NCBI GenBank assembly: GCA_937982665.1 | Contig: CALJLD010000004.1 | Span: forward strand, 14,344-78,343 | DNA from: an uncultured Planctomycetales bacterium | GTDB lineage: Bacteria > Planctomycetota > Planctomycetia > Pirellulales > S012-138 | Reading direction: 5' to 3' | DNA length: 64,000 bases | Shown here: positions 34,801-42,306 of the stretch, one piece after another | Position numbering within the stretch: position 1 is the first letter of the stretch | Layout of the letters: each line of letters starts with the position of its first letter | Position numbers and translations under genes: made by a program | Notes under the pieces: model-generated | What the model was told of the DNA's origin: nothing | Databases searched by the model: none | What the model saw: the letters and a program-made list of their open reading frames with translations, nothing else

Positions 34801-34971
34801 CACCAGCACACAATCTCTGCATATGTGCTTGAAGACAGCGTGGACAATGCCGCCAGGCTTTCCAGCAGCGATGGCCAGGACGCAGGCGCCATCGTTAATG
34901 ACTTGCCTGACGCGCCCTCGGAAAAACTTCCGCATCCGGGGCTCTCACGCGGAAACACACCACAGCCCTAA
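31813..34971 (+). CDS. Transmembrane Ser/Thr protein kinase with predicted beta-helix-like exterior domain
   Basis: A 1052-residue protein. Order: about 150 residues of hydrophilic Ser/His/Gln-rich N-terminus; Hanks-type kinase (about 154-420) with GGGGMGVV loop, K187 (VALKIL), H279-R-D281-x-K283 (VHRDIKPSNVLV) and D299-M-G301 in place of DFG; one membrane segment at about 451-470; a long Pro/Asn/Asp-rich linker; and a C-terminal domain (about 645-1000) starting QYTSLKSALANARSGDIIEL and LTIRAGEGQRPVIVF, resembling a right-handed beta-helix. By family, it phosphorylates cytoplasmic proteins in response to an outside or envelope signal. ATG at 31813. Divergent from the ECF sigma gene and close to FHA and WD40 genes. 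Confidence 0.93.
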   Translation: MSEHPAQSQKDDRRVEPPSSSSHAQEHPQASHLHQSSALRNPTQRDSSADENLTHSANDPSGQETNSLLYDLSEEGAAVIVDSPESAATSASRTNSHQTNGSQERSASPESNGHQPPHSTTDKTEISPHGGSSRGLSHKSIAHRALADELTGTSLGHFELLEFIGGGGMGVVFSAHDSRLKRTVALKILSPEAASQAEILQRFRVEAESAARLDHEGIARVFDVGEDQGYHYLAFEFVEGQNLRDLVTTQGPLDWEQALDLTFQIAKALEHASQRGVVHRDIKPSNVLVTPAGRAKLVDMGLARLGALEQGEELTNSGATLGTFDYISPEQAEDPRHADVRSDIYSLGCTLHFMLCGAPVFPDGTMLQKLLRHQGTAPTDVRELNPNVPDDLAKVLQRMLAKKPRSRQQSARELLIELAKVADSHGVRISDSSGEYRVALPRWLEITKQHAYWLAPTAALFLCVVLLDVFWSRTNESDVRPYSLLDSPPPVEAAPNPQQEKYRTATADQPQSADADGGSAANSDAPHQELTNNQSGPFFNPDGTSWSPLDPPFSPPDPNDNSGLAQSGDDAGNHPADDGDDAATPENRGAGSGIVSQQPPNDLPPGEDILSPSPRTSSNGLAQGSNAGNVDPSRDRPNNPSGPRQLIVNPMKPAAGQYTSLKSALANARSGDIIELQFSGRLLEPEPIRLPAANLTIRAGEGQRPVIVFQPGPNRPQLSSMMLVRGDKLQIVNVSFELDLNKNSNGSGLSLFELAESTLDLQDCWLTIINPEAHAYARREASLNPDVRFISVHRPVVPGSFGTFGQAEQPMAIAATAQIRLENCVVRGEGTFVHSDGLATSITWRNGILAISDYMLAGTSSSEPVTPLYSLDVKHLSAGLSGGLAKISTQGSLPADMLLLKTDIADSILIGGTKTILLSQNSPEEIAKQQKRISWLGSGIFYEQIGTYWEVVDTSNFEQPITIGQHDWHNSWPGSSGPMNGGSAYFANPTNQSDLYHQHTISAYVLEDSVDNAARLSSSDGQDAGAIVNDLPDAPSEKLPHPGLSRGNTPQP

Positions 34972-35080
34972 CATACGGCCCTGACATCCCGTGCGCTCCA
35001 ACCAGCGCGGCCAGCAAGAACCTTCGCTGTAAGCCGTTCGTCTGCCGTTCTTCTTAACTCCGCCGCTCAAGCGGATTCGT

Positions 35081-37198
35081 TCAATCGATGCTGGACAAAT
35101 CCCAGCCTGCGGCAACGCCAGATGAGGAGCTTCCGTAGAGCCATTTGCCATCGGGCGAGAACTCAAAGTTCCAATAGGTCAAATCAAGCTCTGGCAGCTT
35201 GTAGACCAGTTCTCGGGTTTCAATATTCCAAACGCATAAGTCTGCATCCCCGTTTGTCGGCAATTCCCGCCCATCGGCAACTTCGGTCGCACGCGAAGTT
35301 GTCGCCAACAGTCTGCCATCCGCGGAAATGGCAAGGCGGTCATACCAGCGGCCAGGTTCTTGCAACACGCGGATCTGTTCCATCGTCTGCGTGTCGAAGA
35401 TCTCAATCCGCTCATTGCCGGTAATGGCTGCCAACCGGGGCTCATTTCGCGCAAGAAGACCGAATCGCCGGATCGCCAAAGGTTCCTCACGAGCAAGTTC
35501 CCCACTTGTCAGATCCCAGAAGTCAATGGACCGTCCGTTGATAAACGGAGCACAAACCAATAGGCGTCCATCATCAGTGAATCGCATTTGCGCATAACTG
35601 CCTGTGCCATTGAATTCGTGCAGAATGCGGCCACTTCTGGCATCCAGAACTCGAAGGAACAAACCGTCATCCGTAGTTTCACCACCGCTCCGGCCAAAAC
35701 CACCTGAAACGGCCAACGTTTGTCCATCGGAGGAAACCGCACAACCCATCACAGTCGAGGGCATATCAAGTTCAAACGCGATGGTCTTGTCGCGAACGTC
35801 GTAGCAATACAGTACGCCGCCATTCTGCTCGCGGTTAAGTCGCTGGCAGCCAAAGTACAAGTAGCGGCCATCAGGCGACCAAACGCCAACACGGGGATAC
35901 GCCTGGTTCTCACAATGATAGGCGGCAACAACTTCCGCAGTTTCCGTATCCCACAATTGCATCTGCCGGTCATGCCCAAACGTGGCCAGCAGAGTTCCAT
36001 CAGGCGAAACAGCCGTACTGATGACTTGGCCATCGTGCCCGGCGTTTTGCGGCAGTACGCGCCCTCCACTCTGGCGGTCAAACAACTGGAGCGTCGAAGC
36101 GCCGCCTTCCGCGCGAGCGAGGAACTTCCCATCGGCAGACACGGCCATGCCTTGTGGATTGGGCGAGAAGTTGCTGAATTCGCCGACGCGCTCCACCGTT
36201 GCGCCATCATCAATTCTGACAACCTGCAGATCAGAACTCGAATGGATCAGCAGGTGTTGCCCGTCCGGCATCAAACTCAAGGCGCGGACGGACCGCATTT
36301 GCCCTGGATTTGGCAACAGTCTCTTGAGCGCGCCCCGCTCCGTATTCCAAATTCGTACGCTGCCGTGGAATTCCGTTCCGCCCTGATCGTTGCGCATGCG
36401 AACCGTTCCGGCAGACGCCAGAAACTTGTTGTCCAGATAGACCAGGCCGGTAATGCCCGAAGAGACTGAAGCGTAAGCGGGGATGGCGTGCAGCTTGTCA
36501 TAGGTGTCCGCATCGAAAAGATGGATATAACCTTGCGAGTCAGCTGCCGCGATTTGTTTTCCGTCAGGCGACCACGCGACAACCGAGTTGAGATACTGTC
36601 GCGCCGTGATGTCCAATTCGACAAGTTGTTCGCCGGTGGTTGAACTCCAAACGTAAGCTTTGGATCCCGTGGCTCCCGTCGCGATCCGCGCGCCGTCGGG
36701 TGAGAACGCGATGCTGCAAATGGTCTCTTCACTGCCACCTTCCTTTTCCACAGCAAAAACTTCTTTGCCATGCTCCACATCCCAAACGGTAAAGCCACCG
36801 CTAAATCCTCCGCCGGCCAGAAGTGTTCCGTCCGGCGAATAGGTCAGCGCATAGAACCGGCTGACTTTGCCTTTGAGTTCGTGGTGCAACTCGCCCGTGC
36901 GCACGTCCCAAAAACGAATCGCTTCACCGCCGGTAACCGCGTACTTGCCGTCTGGTGAAAACGTCACACATTGAATCGTGTCGCGAAGATGCCCGCTGCC
37001 AAACAGCTTGTCCAGCTTCTCGGCAAACGGGCGTTGCCCAATGCCCGTTTTTTGAAGAGTGGATTCCTGCAGAGCAGTTTCCTGCGCAGTAGCGTGAGTG
37101 CAAATTGCTGCGAACGCCCCAGCCAAGATCAGCACAAGATAACTCACGCTCAGCAAGCCGCTTGCACGTCGCGCGGCTTTGCAAGATTCCCAACGCAT
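35081..37198 (-). CDS. Secreted WD40-repeat protein
   Basis: A 705-residue protein with a signal peptide or anchor (about 1-37; SVSYLVLILAGAFAAICTHA) and WD40 beta-propeller repeats through most of its length, for example VTFSPDGKYAVTGGEAIRFW, AFSPDGARIATGATGSKAYV and AVSPDGTLLATFGHDRQMQL. About ten to twelve blades are likely, i.e. two propellers. WD40 proteins act as scaffolds. ATG at 37198 is chosen over an in-frame TTG at 37234 because GGGGGGTGG precedes it and it begins the signal sequence. It converges with the Ser/Thr kinase gene. A functional link to the kinase is suggested only by proximity. Confidence 0.88.
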   Translation of the reverse strand: MRWESCKAARRASGLLSVSYLVLILAGAFAAICTHATAQETALQESTLQKTGIGQRPFAEKLDKLFGSGHLRDTIQCVTFSPDGKYAVTGGEAIRFWDVRTGELHHELKGKVSRFYALTYSPDGTLLAGGGFSGGFTVWDVEHGKEVFAVEKEGGSEETICSIAFSPDGARIATGATGSKAYVWSSTTGEQLVELDITARQYLNSVVAWSPDGKQIAAADSQGYIHLFDADTYDKLHAIPAYASVSSGITGLVYLDNKFLASAGTVRMRNDQGGTEFHGSVRIWNTERGALKRLLPNPGQMRSVRALSLMPDGQHLLIHSSSDLQVVRIDDGATVERVGEFSNFSPNPQGMAVSADGKFLARAEGGASTLQLFDRQSGGRVLPQNAGHDGQVISTAVSPDGTLLATFGHDRQMQLWDTETAEVVAAYHCENQAYPRVGVWSPDGRYLYFGCQRLNREQNGGVLYCYDVRDKTIAFELDMPSTVMGCAVSSDGQTLAVSGGFGRSGGETTDDGLFLRVLDARSGRILHEFNGTGSYAQMRFTDDGRLLVCAPFINGRSIDFWDLTSGELAREEPLAIRRFGLLARNEPRLAAITGNERIEIFDTQTMEQIRVLQEPGRWYDRLAISADGRLLATTSRATEVADGRELPTNGDADLCVWNIETRELVYKLPELDLTYWNFEFSPDGKWLYGSSSSGVAAGWDLSSID

Positions 37199-37310
37199 GT
37201 CGCCACCCCCCGATTTGAGATGTTGTGAGCGCAACGTACCAAGACGCTGTCTGGTCTCATTTTGGCGAAACCCAACACGCGACGCAAAGAACTCGCCATG
37301 AATCGCCGAT

Positions 37311-38735
37311 TCAGGACGACTTCTTCATCTGGTAGCTGCGGTCGAGCAATTCGACCGGATGCACAACTTCCATTCGCTGCCCTTGCGCGCGTGCCTCGCG
37401 GGCGATCTGTAAGATGCAGCCGGCATTGGCGGTCGCAATGATCTCCGCGCCGGTCCGCAAAATGTTCTCCAACTTGCGACGAGCCAGCCGCGCGGCCATC
37501 TCCGGTTCCGTCAAGTTGTATGTTCCCGCGGCGCCGCAGCACAACTCGCTTTCCGCCAGTTCCACAAGCTGCAATCCGGGGATTGCCTGCAACAGCCGGC
37601 GCGGAGCTTCTCGAATTTGCTGCGCATGCGCGAGATGACAGGCATCGTGATACGTGGCTTTGACGCGCAGTTCGCCTTGAGGCGGAATGAGGCCCAACTC
37701 ATCCAGAAACTCGGTCACATCGCGCGTCTTATCGGCAAACTGCGATCGCGCGGTGGTGTGCTCATCGTCCCAATGATGACCGTAGTCCTTCAGCATGGAT
37801 CCGCAACCAGCCACGTTGACAATGATTGCGTCCAGGTCTTCGCGATGAAACGCCTTGAGGTTTTGGTCGGCAAGTTCGCGGGCGGGGTCGCTGCTGCCAG
37901 CGTGAAAGTGAATCGCCCCGCAGCAGGCTTGATCTCGCGGGATCACGACGTCGCAACCGTTCTCTTGCAAGACGCGAGCCGTCGCCCAATGCGTGCGGCG
38001 AAAGAACACGTCACCCACACAGCCGGTGAACAAAGCCACGCGGGCGCGGCGACGGCCAATCGCTGGCAACACTTCCGGCAACTGCGGTTGCTTGCTTTCC
38101 GGCGGCGGGAGCATTTCGACAAGTTGTCGCAAGCGTGGCGAGAGCAGCTTTGTCAAACGCATGGCTTGCGCGAGCTTCATCAAGCCCAACCGCTGAGCGA
38201 CACGCGCCGGCCAAAGCGCTTTTTGCAATCGCTCCGGGTACGGAAACATGCCGAACAGGACTTTGCGATGAAACCAGTCGTTTGTTTTGGTCTCAGTGTT
38301 TCCATTTGCCTGCGCGTCCCCTTCTGCGGCGCCGCCACTTTCCATTGCCACGCGAAAGGGCTCAATCAGCCGGCCGTACTGCACACCGGAAGGACAAGCG
38401 GTTTCGCACGCTCTGCAGTCCAGGCAGAGTTCCAGATGTCGGCGAACGTCGGACGTAAGATCCAAGCGGCCATCGGTCACCGCCCTCATCAAATAGATGC
38501 GGCCGCGAGGGCTGTCGTTCTCGTTCCCCAACTCCGCATACGTGGGGCAACTGGCCGTGCACAGCCCACAGTGCACGCAGTCCAAGAACAGGTCGTAGTC
38601 GATGCCTGAGCCGGGATTGCAGTTTGGCGATTGCAAATTCGTGTTGTGTGTCTGAGTCAAATGCGTCTCAACGGGAAGTACTAGCTCAGCGCCCATTTGG
38701 GCAGCAGTTTCGGGAGGGGAAGTCGTTTCACTCAT
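37311..38735 (-). CDS. glcF: Glycolate oxidase iron-sulfur subunit GlcF-like
   Basis: A 474-residue electron-transfer subunit. Two 4Fe-4S ferredoxin motifs are visible: C53-x2-C56-x2-C59-x3-C63 (DCVHCGLCTASCP) and C104-x2-C107-x2-C110-x3-C114 (LCLDCRACETACP). Two CCG domains follow (DQACCGAIHFHAG and ELCCGAAGTYNLTEPEMAAR). In the family GlcF works with flavin subunits GlcD and GlcE to oxidise glycolate to glyoxylate and feed electrons to the quinone pool. Neither glcD nor glcE is adjacent, so the partner is unknown and a lactate or other 2-hydroxyacid complex is possible. ATG at 38735. Divergent from the GT2 gene. Confidence 0.92.
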   Translation of the reverse strand: MSETTSPPETAAQMGAELVLPVETHLTQTHNTNLQSPNCNPGSGIDYDLFLDCVHCGLCTASCPTYAELGNENDSPRGRIYLMRAVTDGRLDLTSDVRRHLELCLDCRACETACPSGVQYGRLIEPFRVAMESGGAAEGDAQANGNTETKTNDWFHRKVLFGMFPYPERLQKALWPARVAQRLGLMKLAQAMRLTKLLSPRLRQLVEMLPPPESKQPQLPEVLPAIGRRRARVALFTGCVGDVFFRRTHWATARVLQENGCDVVIPRDQACCGAIHFHAGSSDPARELADQNLKAFHREDLDAIIVNVAGCGSMLKDYGHHWDDEHTTARSQFADKTRDVTEFLDELGLIPPQGELRVKATYHDACHLAHAQQIREAPRRLLQAIPGLQLVELAESELCCGAAGTYNLTEPEMAARLARRKLENILRTGAEIIATANAGCILQIAREARAQGQRMEVVHPVELLDRSYQMKKSS

Positions 38736-38851
38736 GTTTCGCAGAGTAACACAAAGCCGCAGGCGTCTCCATCTTTGCTTATTGCGTTAACAGATCAGTG
38801 CACTTTGGAGGGATCAGTCGATGAGCCACTGTCTATGATCGCGGCTCTGTC

Positions 38852-38857
38852 TATAAT
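38852..38857 (+). promoter_or_regulatory. Candidate -10 element (TATAAT) for a leaderless GT2 mRNA
   Basis: A perfect TATAAT ends eight bases before the ATG at 38865, so transcription from it would begin at or next to the start codon. The -35 region (CTGTCT with 17-base spacing) is weak. No ribosome-binding site precedes the ATG. A similar layout (TACAAT at 44272, ATG at 44284) is seen before the NPYEPPS mini-gene. Confidence 0.4.
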
Positions 38858-38864
38858 CTTCGCC

Positions 38865-39767
38865 ATGTCCGGCGAACCTGCCACTACCGAGCCGCAACAA
38901 TCACTTGTGACCGTCCTGCTGCCTGCCTTCAATGAAGAACAGGCGATTGGCGATGTCATTGCGGAAATTCAGCAAGTCATGCAAAGGTGGCAAACCGCAA
39001 CCGGGCACGGCTGGGAAATCCTGGTTGTTGATGATTGTTCCGCGGACGCCACGGCGGAAAAAGCCGAAGCGGCCGGAGTCAGGGTGATTCGTCGCAAGCA
39101 CAACGGCGGTTCCGGCGCGGCGCGAAAGACCGGGATTCGCGCCGCTCGGGGTGAGTTCATCGCCATGCTGGATGCGGATGGATCGTACGATCCCCAGGCG
39201 CTGCCGGAATTGATCAAACATCTGCCGGAATTTGACCAGGTCAATGGCGCGCGAACTTCGGAGAAAGGAACTCTCAAACCGTTGCGCGTGCCGGCGAAAT
39301 GGATCATCCGCAAACTGGCCGAGTGGATTTGCCGCCGCCGCATTCCCGATCTCAACACCGGCATGAAGGTCTTCAAACGCGATGTCATGCTGAAGTACGT
39401 TTGGGTGATGCCGGACGGATTCTCTTGCGTGTCTTCCATGACCATGGCGTTCCTGTGTAATGACCATGCGGTGAAGTACATTCCGGTCGAGTATCGGCCG
39501 CGTGTCGGAAAGTCCAAGTTCCATCCCATTCGTGACACGGCCAAGTACATCCTGACCGTGATCCGGCTGTCACTGTACTTCCGACCGTTGCGAACTTTTC
39601 TGCCGATCAGCATCGCCATCTTTCTGGGCGCGCTCGCCTTGGGGACGCGGAACATGATCGTCTCGGAAACCGGACTGCATGACGCCGACATCATGTTGTT
39701 CCTTTCGGCGATGTTGATCTTTGTGCTCGGCCTGCTGGCCGATTTGATCGTGGCATATCGTCGGTGA
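38865..39767 (+). CDS. GT2 glycosyltransferase, dolichol/polyprenyl-phosphate mannosyltransferase-like, with C-terminal membrane anchor
   Basis: A 300-residue protein. The GT-A domain shows VTVLLPAFNEEQAIGDVIAE, EILVVDDCSADATAE, GGSGAARKTGIRAARG, the metal-binding MLDADGSYDP and LNTGMKVFKRDVML. Two membrane helices at the C-terminus (about 235-300) anchor it. Relatives transfer a hexose from a nucleotide sugar to polyprenyl phosphate at the inner membrane. The ATG at 38865 is taken; an in-frame ATG at 38835 would add ten residues. Divergent from glcF. The substrate is not determined. Confidence 0.9.
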   Translation: MSGEPATTEPQQSLVTVLLPAFNEEQAIGDVIAEIQQVMQRWQTATGHGWEILVVDDCSADATAEKAEAAGVRVIRRKHNGGSGAARKTGIRAARGEFIAMLDADGSYDPQALPELIKHLPEFDQVNGARTSEKGTLKPLRVPAKWIIRKLAEWICRRRIPDLNTGMKVFKRDVMLKYVWVMPDGFSCVSSMTMAFLCNDHAVKYIPVEYRPRVGKSKFHPIRDTAKYILTVIRLSLYFRPLRTFLPISIAIFLGALALGTRNMIVSETGLHDADIMLFLSAMLIFVLGLLADLIVAYRR

Positions 39768-39880
39768 AGGGTTTGCGAGCTCGGTTTTGGATGTGCTGGT
39801 TTGCGAGCGCGCGAACTTGGACGCCAGAGCATTGATTCTTTGCACTTTCCGAGCGCGAACTGCCGCGACTGGAGTCGTTG

Positions 39881-40366
39881 GTGCTCCAACGCAATTCGTT
39901 CAATGAGGAATCGATCGCATACCTTGCCAACATTCGGTCACTGACACATCTGGCATTGGGCTTGAGTGCAACCCCGCTGACGGATGTCGCCATGGAGCAC
40001 ATTGGCAAGATTCATTCGCTTGAGTTTCTTGACCTGCAACATTCGATGGTGACCGACTCCGGCATGGCCCATCTGGCTGGTCTAACCAACATGGAACAAT
40101 TGTGGATTCAAGGCGCCTCCGGTTTAGAGGGTCGTTCGATCACGGATGAAAGCGTGAATGTCTTCATGGGAATGAAACGCCTGCAACGCCTCACGGCTTT
40201 TGAAACACAATTGACGGACGCCGGTATCCGACGCATTGCCGCACTCCCCAACCTGCGGCGGATGGAAATCTCAAGCGGCGCGGTTTCCGAGCAATTGGCA
40301 ACCGAACTCAAGAAGGATTACCCCGCGCTGACAATTTGGATCCGTCGGATCGAGCCAAACAAATAG
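39881..40366 (+). CDS. Leucine-rich-repeat protein fragment (possible remnant)
   Basis: About 161 residues of LRR sequence: LTHLALGLSATPLTDVAMEH, LEFLDLQHSMVTDSGMAHLA, LQRLTAFETQLTDAGIRRIA. The same frame is open back to 39836 and still reads as LRR (ELPRLESLVLQRNSFNEESI) before the GTG at 39881 or TTG at 39878, with no ATG, signal peptide or ribosome-binding site. The frame is blocked by TGA at 39833. This suggests that the 5' part of a longer LRR gene is lost. The C-terminus (DYPALTIWIRR) looks like a normal end of such planctomycete proteins. Whether it is translated is unknown. Confidence 0.55.
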   Translation: MLQRNSFNEESIAYLANIRSLTHLALGLSATPLTDVAMEHIGKIHSLEFLDLQHSMVTDSGMAHLAGLTNMEQLWIQGASGLEGRSITDESVNVFMGMKRLQRLTAFETQLTDAGIRRIAALPNLRRMEISSGAVSEQLATELKKDYPALTIWIRRIEPNK

Positions 40367-40401
40367 TGCGCTCGATGTTGTTGCCGGCAATCCCGGTCCG
40401 G

Positions 40402-41034
40402 TCAGTTGCATAAGTACCCTGTCATCAGCCGGGTGAGTTCGGCCTTGAGCTCCTTCTTGGAAACCTTCAACGTTCGCGCTTGCGGCGCGTGAGGGTAGAG
40501 CAATTGGTTGCGGCAAGCGACAACGGTAAAGTAAAACGCCAATTCGGCGGCCCGCTTGGGATTTTCATGCGTTATCTCAGAGTCATATTTTGAAAGCGCA
40601 TCGAGGACGAAATCATATTGTTGCCGACGCTTCTGACTGAGAACTTCCAACTCCTCTGATTCCGGATGGCGAGTTGCAAACTCGAAGATTGCTCGGTTGA
40701 GGTTGGGAATCTGCCCGTAGCGGTCAACGAAATGAGAGACAATCAGCTGAGCTGTTTCCTCCAGCGAATCAGCACGATCGACGGCACGTCGCAGGGTCTC
40801 CACACGCCGCGACAGTTGCTGTTCGTATTCGGCATAAAGCACCGATAGCAGGGCGTGTTTGTCTTGAAAGCGAGCATAAAACGAGCCGATTGAAGTCTTC
40901 GCTTGACGAACAATCTGTCGCACCGAGATTGACTCGAAAGATTTGCTGGCGAGCAGCTTTTTAGTGGCTTGCAGAATCCGGTCCTGCGTCTTCTTGCCAC
41001 GTTCCTGTTTCGCCGGTCTTAGCGCTTGATTCAT
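40402..41034 (-). CDS. TetR-family transcriptional regulator
   Basis: A 210-residue regulator. The N-terminal helix-turn-helix region is clear: RILQATKKLLASKSFESISV, RQIVRQAKTSIGSFYARFQD, KHALLSVLY. The C-terminal ligand domain is unassigned. TetR proteins usually repress by binding palindromes near their own or adjacent promoters. A perfect 25-base palindrome over a TTGACA promoter lies at 41218-41242, between this gene and the divergent ankyrin gene. The ATG at 41034 is chosen because the conserved Lys-rich start (KQERGKKTQDRIL) follows it. The reading frame continues upstream for nearly 3 kb, but that part is antisense to two better-supported genes. Confidence 0.9.
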   Translation of the reverse strand: MNQALRPAKQERGKKTQDRILQATKKLLASKSFESISVRQIVRQAKTSIGSFYARFQDKHALLSVLYAEYEQQLSRRVETLRRAVDRADSLEETAQLIVSHFVDRYGQIPNLNRAIFEFATRHPESEELEVLSQKRRQQYDFVLDALSKYDSEITHENPKRAAELAFYFTVVACRNQLLYPHAPQARTLKVSKKELKAELTRLMTGYLCN

Positions 41035-41211
41035 TTGATATCGGTGTGCTCGTTGTGTTTGGTCATGAGATGGCTGCTCTGCCGTCGTCGATGAATGACG
41101 AATGTCGCCCATGCTACTCAGGCAGGCGGCGCGTGGGTAGCTGATTGAGCAGGGTTCCCGCCGTGCCACGGCTGGCCTGATGCGGGTTCGCCATTTGCGG
41201 GGATTCCTCGC

Positions 41212-41242
41212 TTGACATTTATTAGAACGCTGTTCTAATAAA
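41212..41242 (+). promoter_or_regulatory. Promoter with overlapping TetR-type operator palindrome
   Basis: TTGACA (41212-41217) is a consensus -35. Directly after it is a perfect palindrome, TTTATTAGAAC (41218-41228), GCT, GTTCTAATAAA (41232-41242). The -10 would fall in the right arm (TCTAAT at 41234 or TAATAA at 41236). Binding there would block RNA polymerase. It is about 80 bases upstream of the ankyrin-gene ATG and 180 bases from the tetR start. Confidence 0.82.
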
Positions 41243-41322
41243 CAGACACTCATGGAAGGACGCAGCTGGCGCGATTGGAGTTTTCCGGCGCATGCAACCT
41301 GCCAACGCGAAAGGGTGAGACA

Positions 41323-42159
41323 ATGACAAACAGCCAAAACAGCCGCCGCTCGTTCCTGCTGCTCGGGGCCGCTTCCGTCGCCTCGGTGCCGCTTATGTGG
41401 GGCCGGCAATCTCATGCAAAGACCACAGTTCGAGGTAGATTCCAGGACGATCAACTGGGCGTGCAGCACCTGCCTGCCGATCAAGTGTTTGAGTTCGTCC
41501 GCAGCGCCCACACAGACCTGGAACGGACCCAGGAACTGCTCACCGTTGAGCCCAAGCTGATCCGTGCGACGTACGAATGGGCGCCCGGCGATTTCGAATC
41601 CGCGATGGGAGCAGCGGCGCATTCGGGATCTGTCGATATCGTGGAATACCTCCTTTCCGCAGGAGGAAGCTATTCCATCTTTGTCGCGGCTGTGTTGGGA
41701 CATGTGGACACCGTCAAAGCATTCCTCGCCCATGCGCCGGACCAGGTGAATTGCCGCGGACCGCACGGAATTCCTTTGTTGGCGCATGCTTTGGCGGGGG
41801 GCGAAAAGGCTGCCGCTGTTGCGGAATTGCTGATGGAGAACGGCGCCGAAGCTGAGGAGGAATGGAGCGATCTGGAGATCGACGCGTCCCTGGCGGCATT
41901 CGCAGTTGGCAAGTACCAAATCACTCGCAGCGGCCGCACGATTGAGTTCACAATTGCCAACGAAGAATCGCAGCTCTTTATTATCGTCGCAGATCGAGAG
42001 AAAAAGCGGCTCCTCTACCAAGGTCAGAACCGCTTCGCCATCGAAGGTACACCTGCCGAGCTGATCTTTGAACAAACAGAAGACTCCGGCAAAAGTTGCG
42101 AACGCGTGCTGCTGAAAGAAGGGTTCCCTGTGGGATTTGCAACCCGCGTTTCGGACTGA
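41323..42159 (+). CDS. Tat-exported ankyrin-repeat protein
   Basis: A 278-residue protein. The N-terminus has a twin-arginine signal S7-R-R-S-F-L-L followed by a hydrophobic stretch to about residue 32. Ankyrin repeats occupy about 70-175 (FESAMGAAAHSGSVDIVEYL, FVAAVLGHVDTVKAFLAHAP, PLLAHALAGGEKAAAVAELL). The C-terminal part (about 180-278) is beta-rich (TRSGRTIEFTIANEESQLFI, RLLYQGQNRFAIEGTPAELI) and looks like a small DUF3471-type lipid/ester-associated domain. ATG at 41323 follows AAAGGGTGAGA. It is transcribed from the palindrome-bearing promoter and divergent from tetR. The role is unknown; export folded, as Tat implies, suggests a cofactor or a partner. Confidence 0.85.
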   Translation: MTNSQNSRRSFLLLGAASVASVPLMWGRQSHAKTTVRGRFQDDQLGVQHLPADQVFEFVRSAHTDLERTQELLTVEPKLIRATYEWAPGDFESAMGAAAHSGSVDIVEYLLSAGGSYSIFVAAVLGHVDTVKAFLAHAPDQVNCRGPHGIPLLAHALAGGEKAAAVAELLMENGAEAEEEWSDLEIDASLAAFAVGKYQITRSGRTIEFTIANEESQLFIIVADREKKRLLYQGQNRFAIEGTPAELIFEQTEDSGKSCERVLLKEGFPVGFATRVSD

Positions 42160-42306
42160 CCAACGGCCAAGCGGCGGATTCTTGCCGGGCGCGAGTTTCG
42201 CAACTATAACAAGCGGCGTAGCGCTATCTTCCTGATCGCGTTGCAGAATGCCGATTTGCGGAATCCGGCGAGTTACCAATCGAGGCCTATTTGCCCCTTT
42301 GCGACC

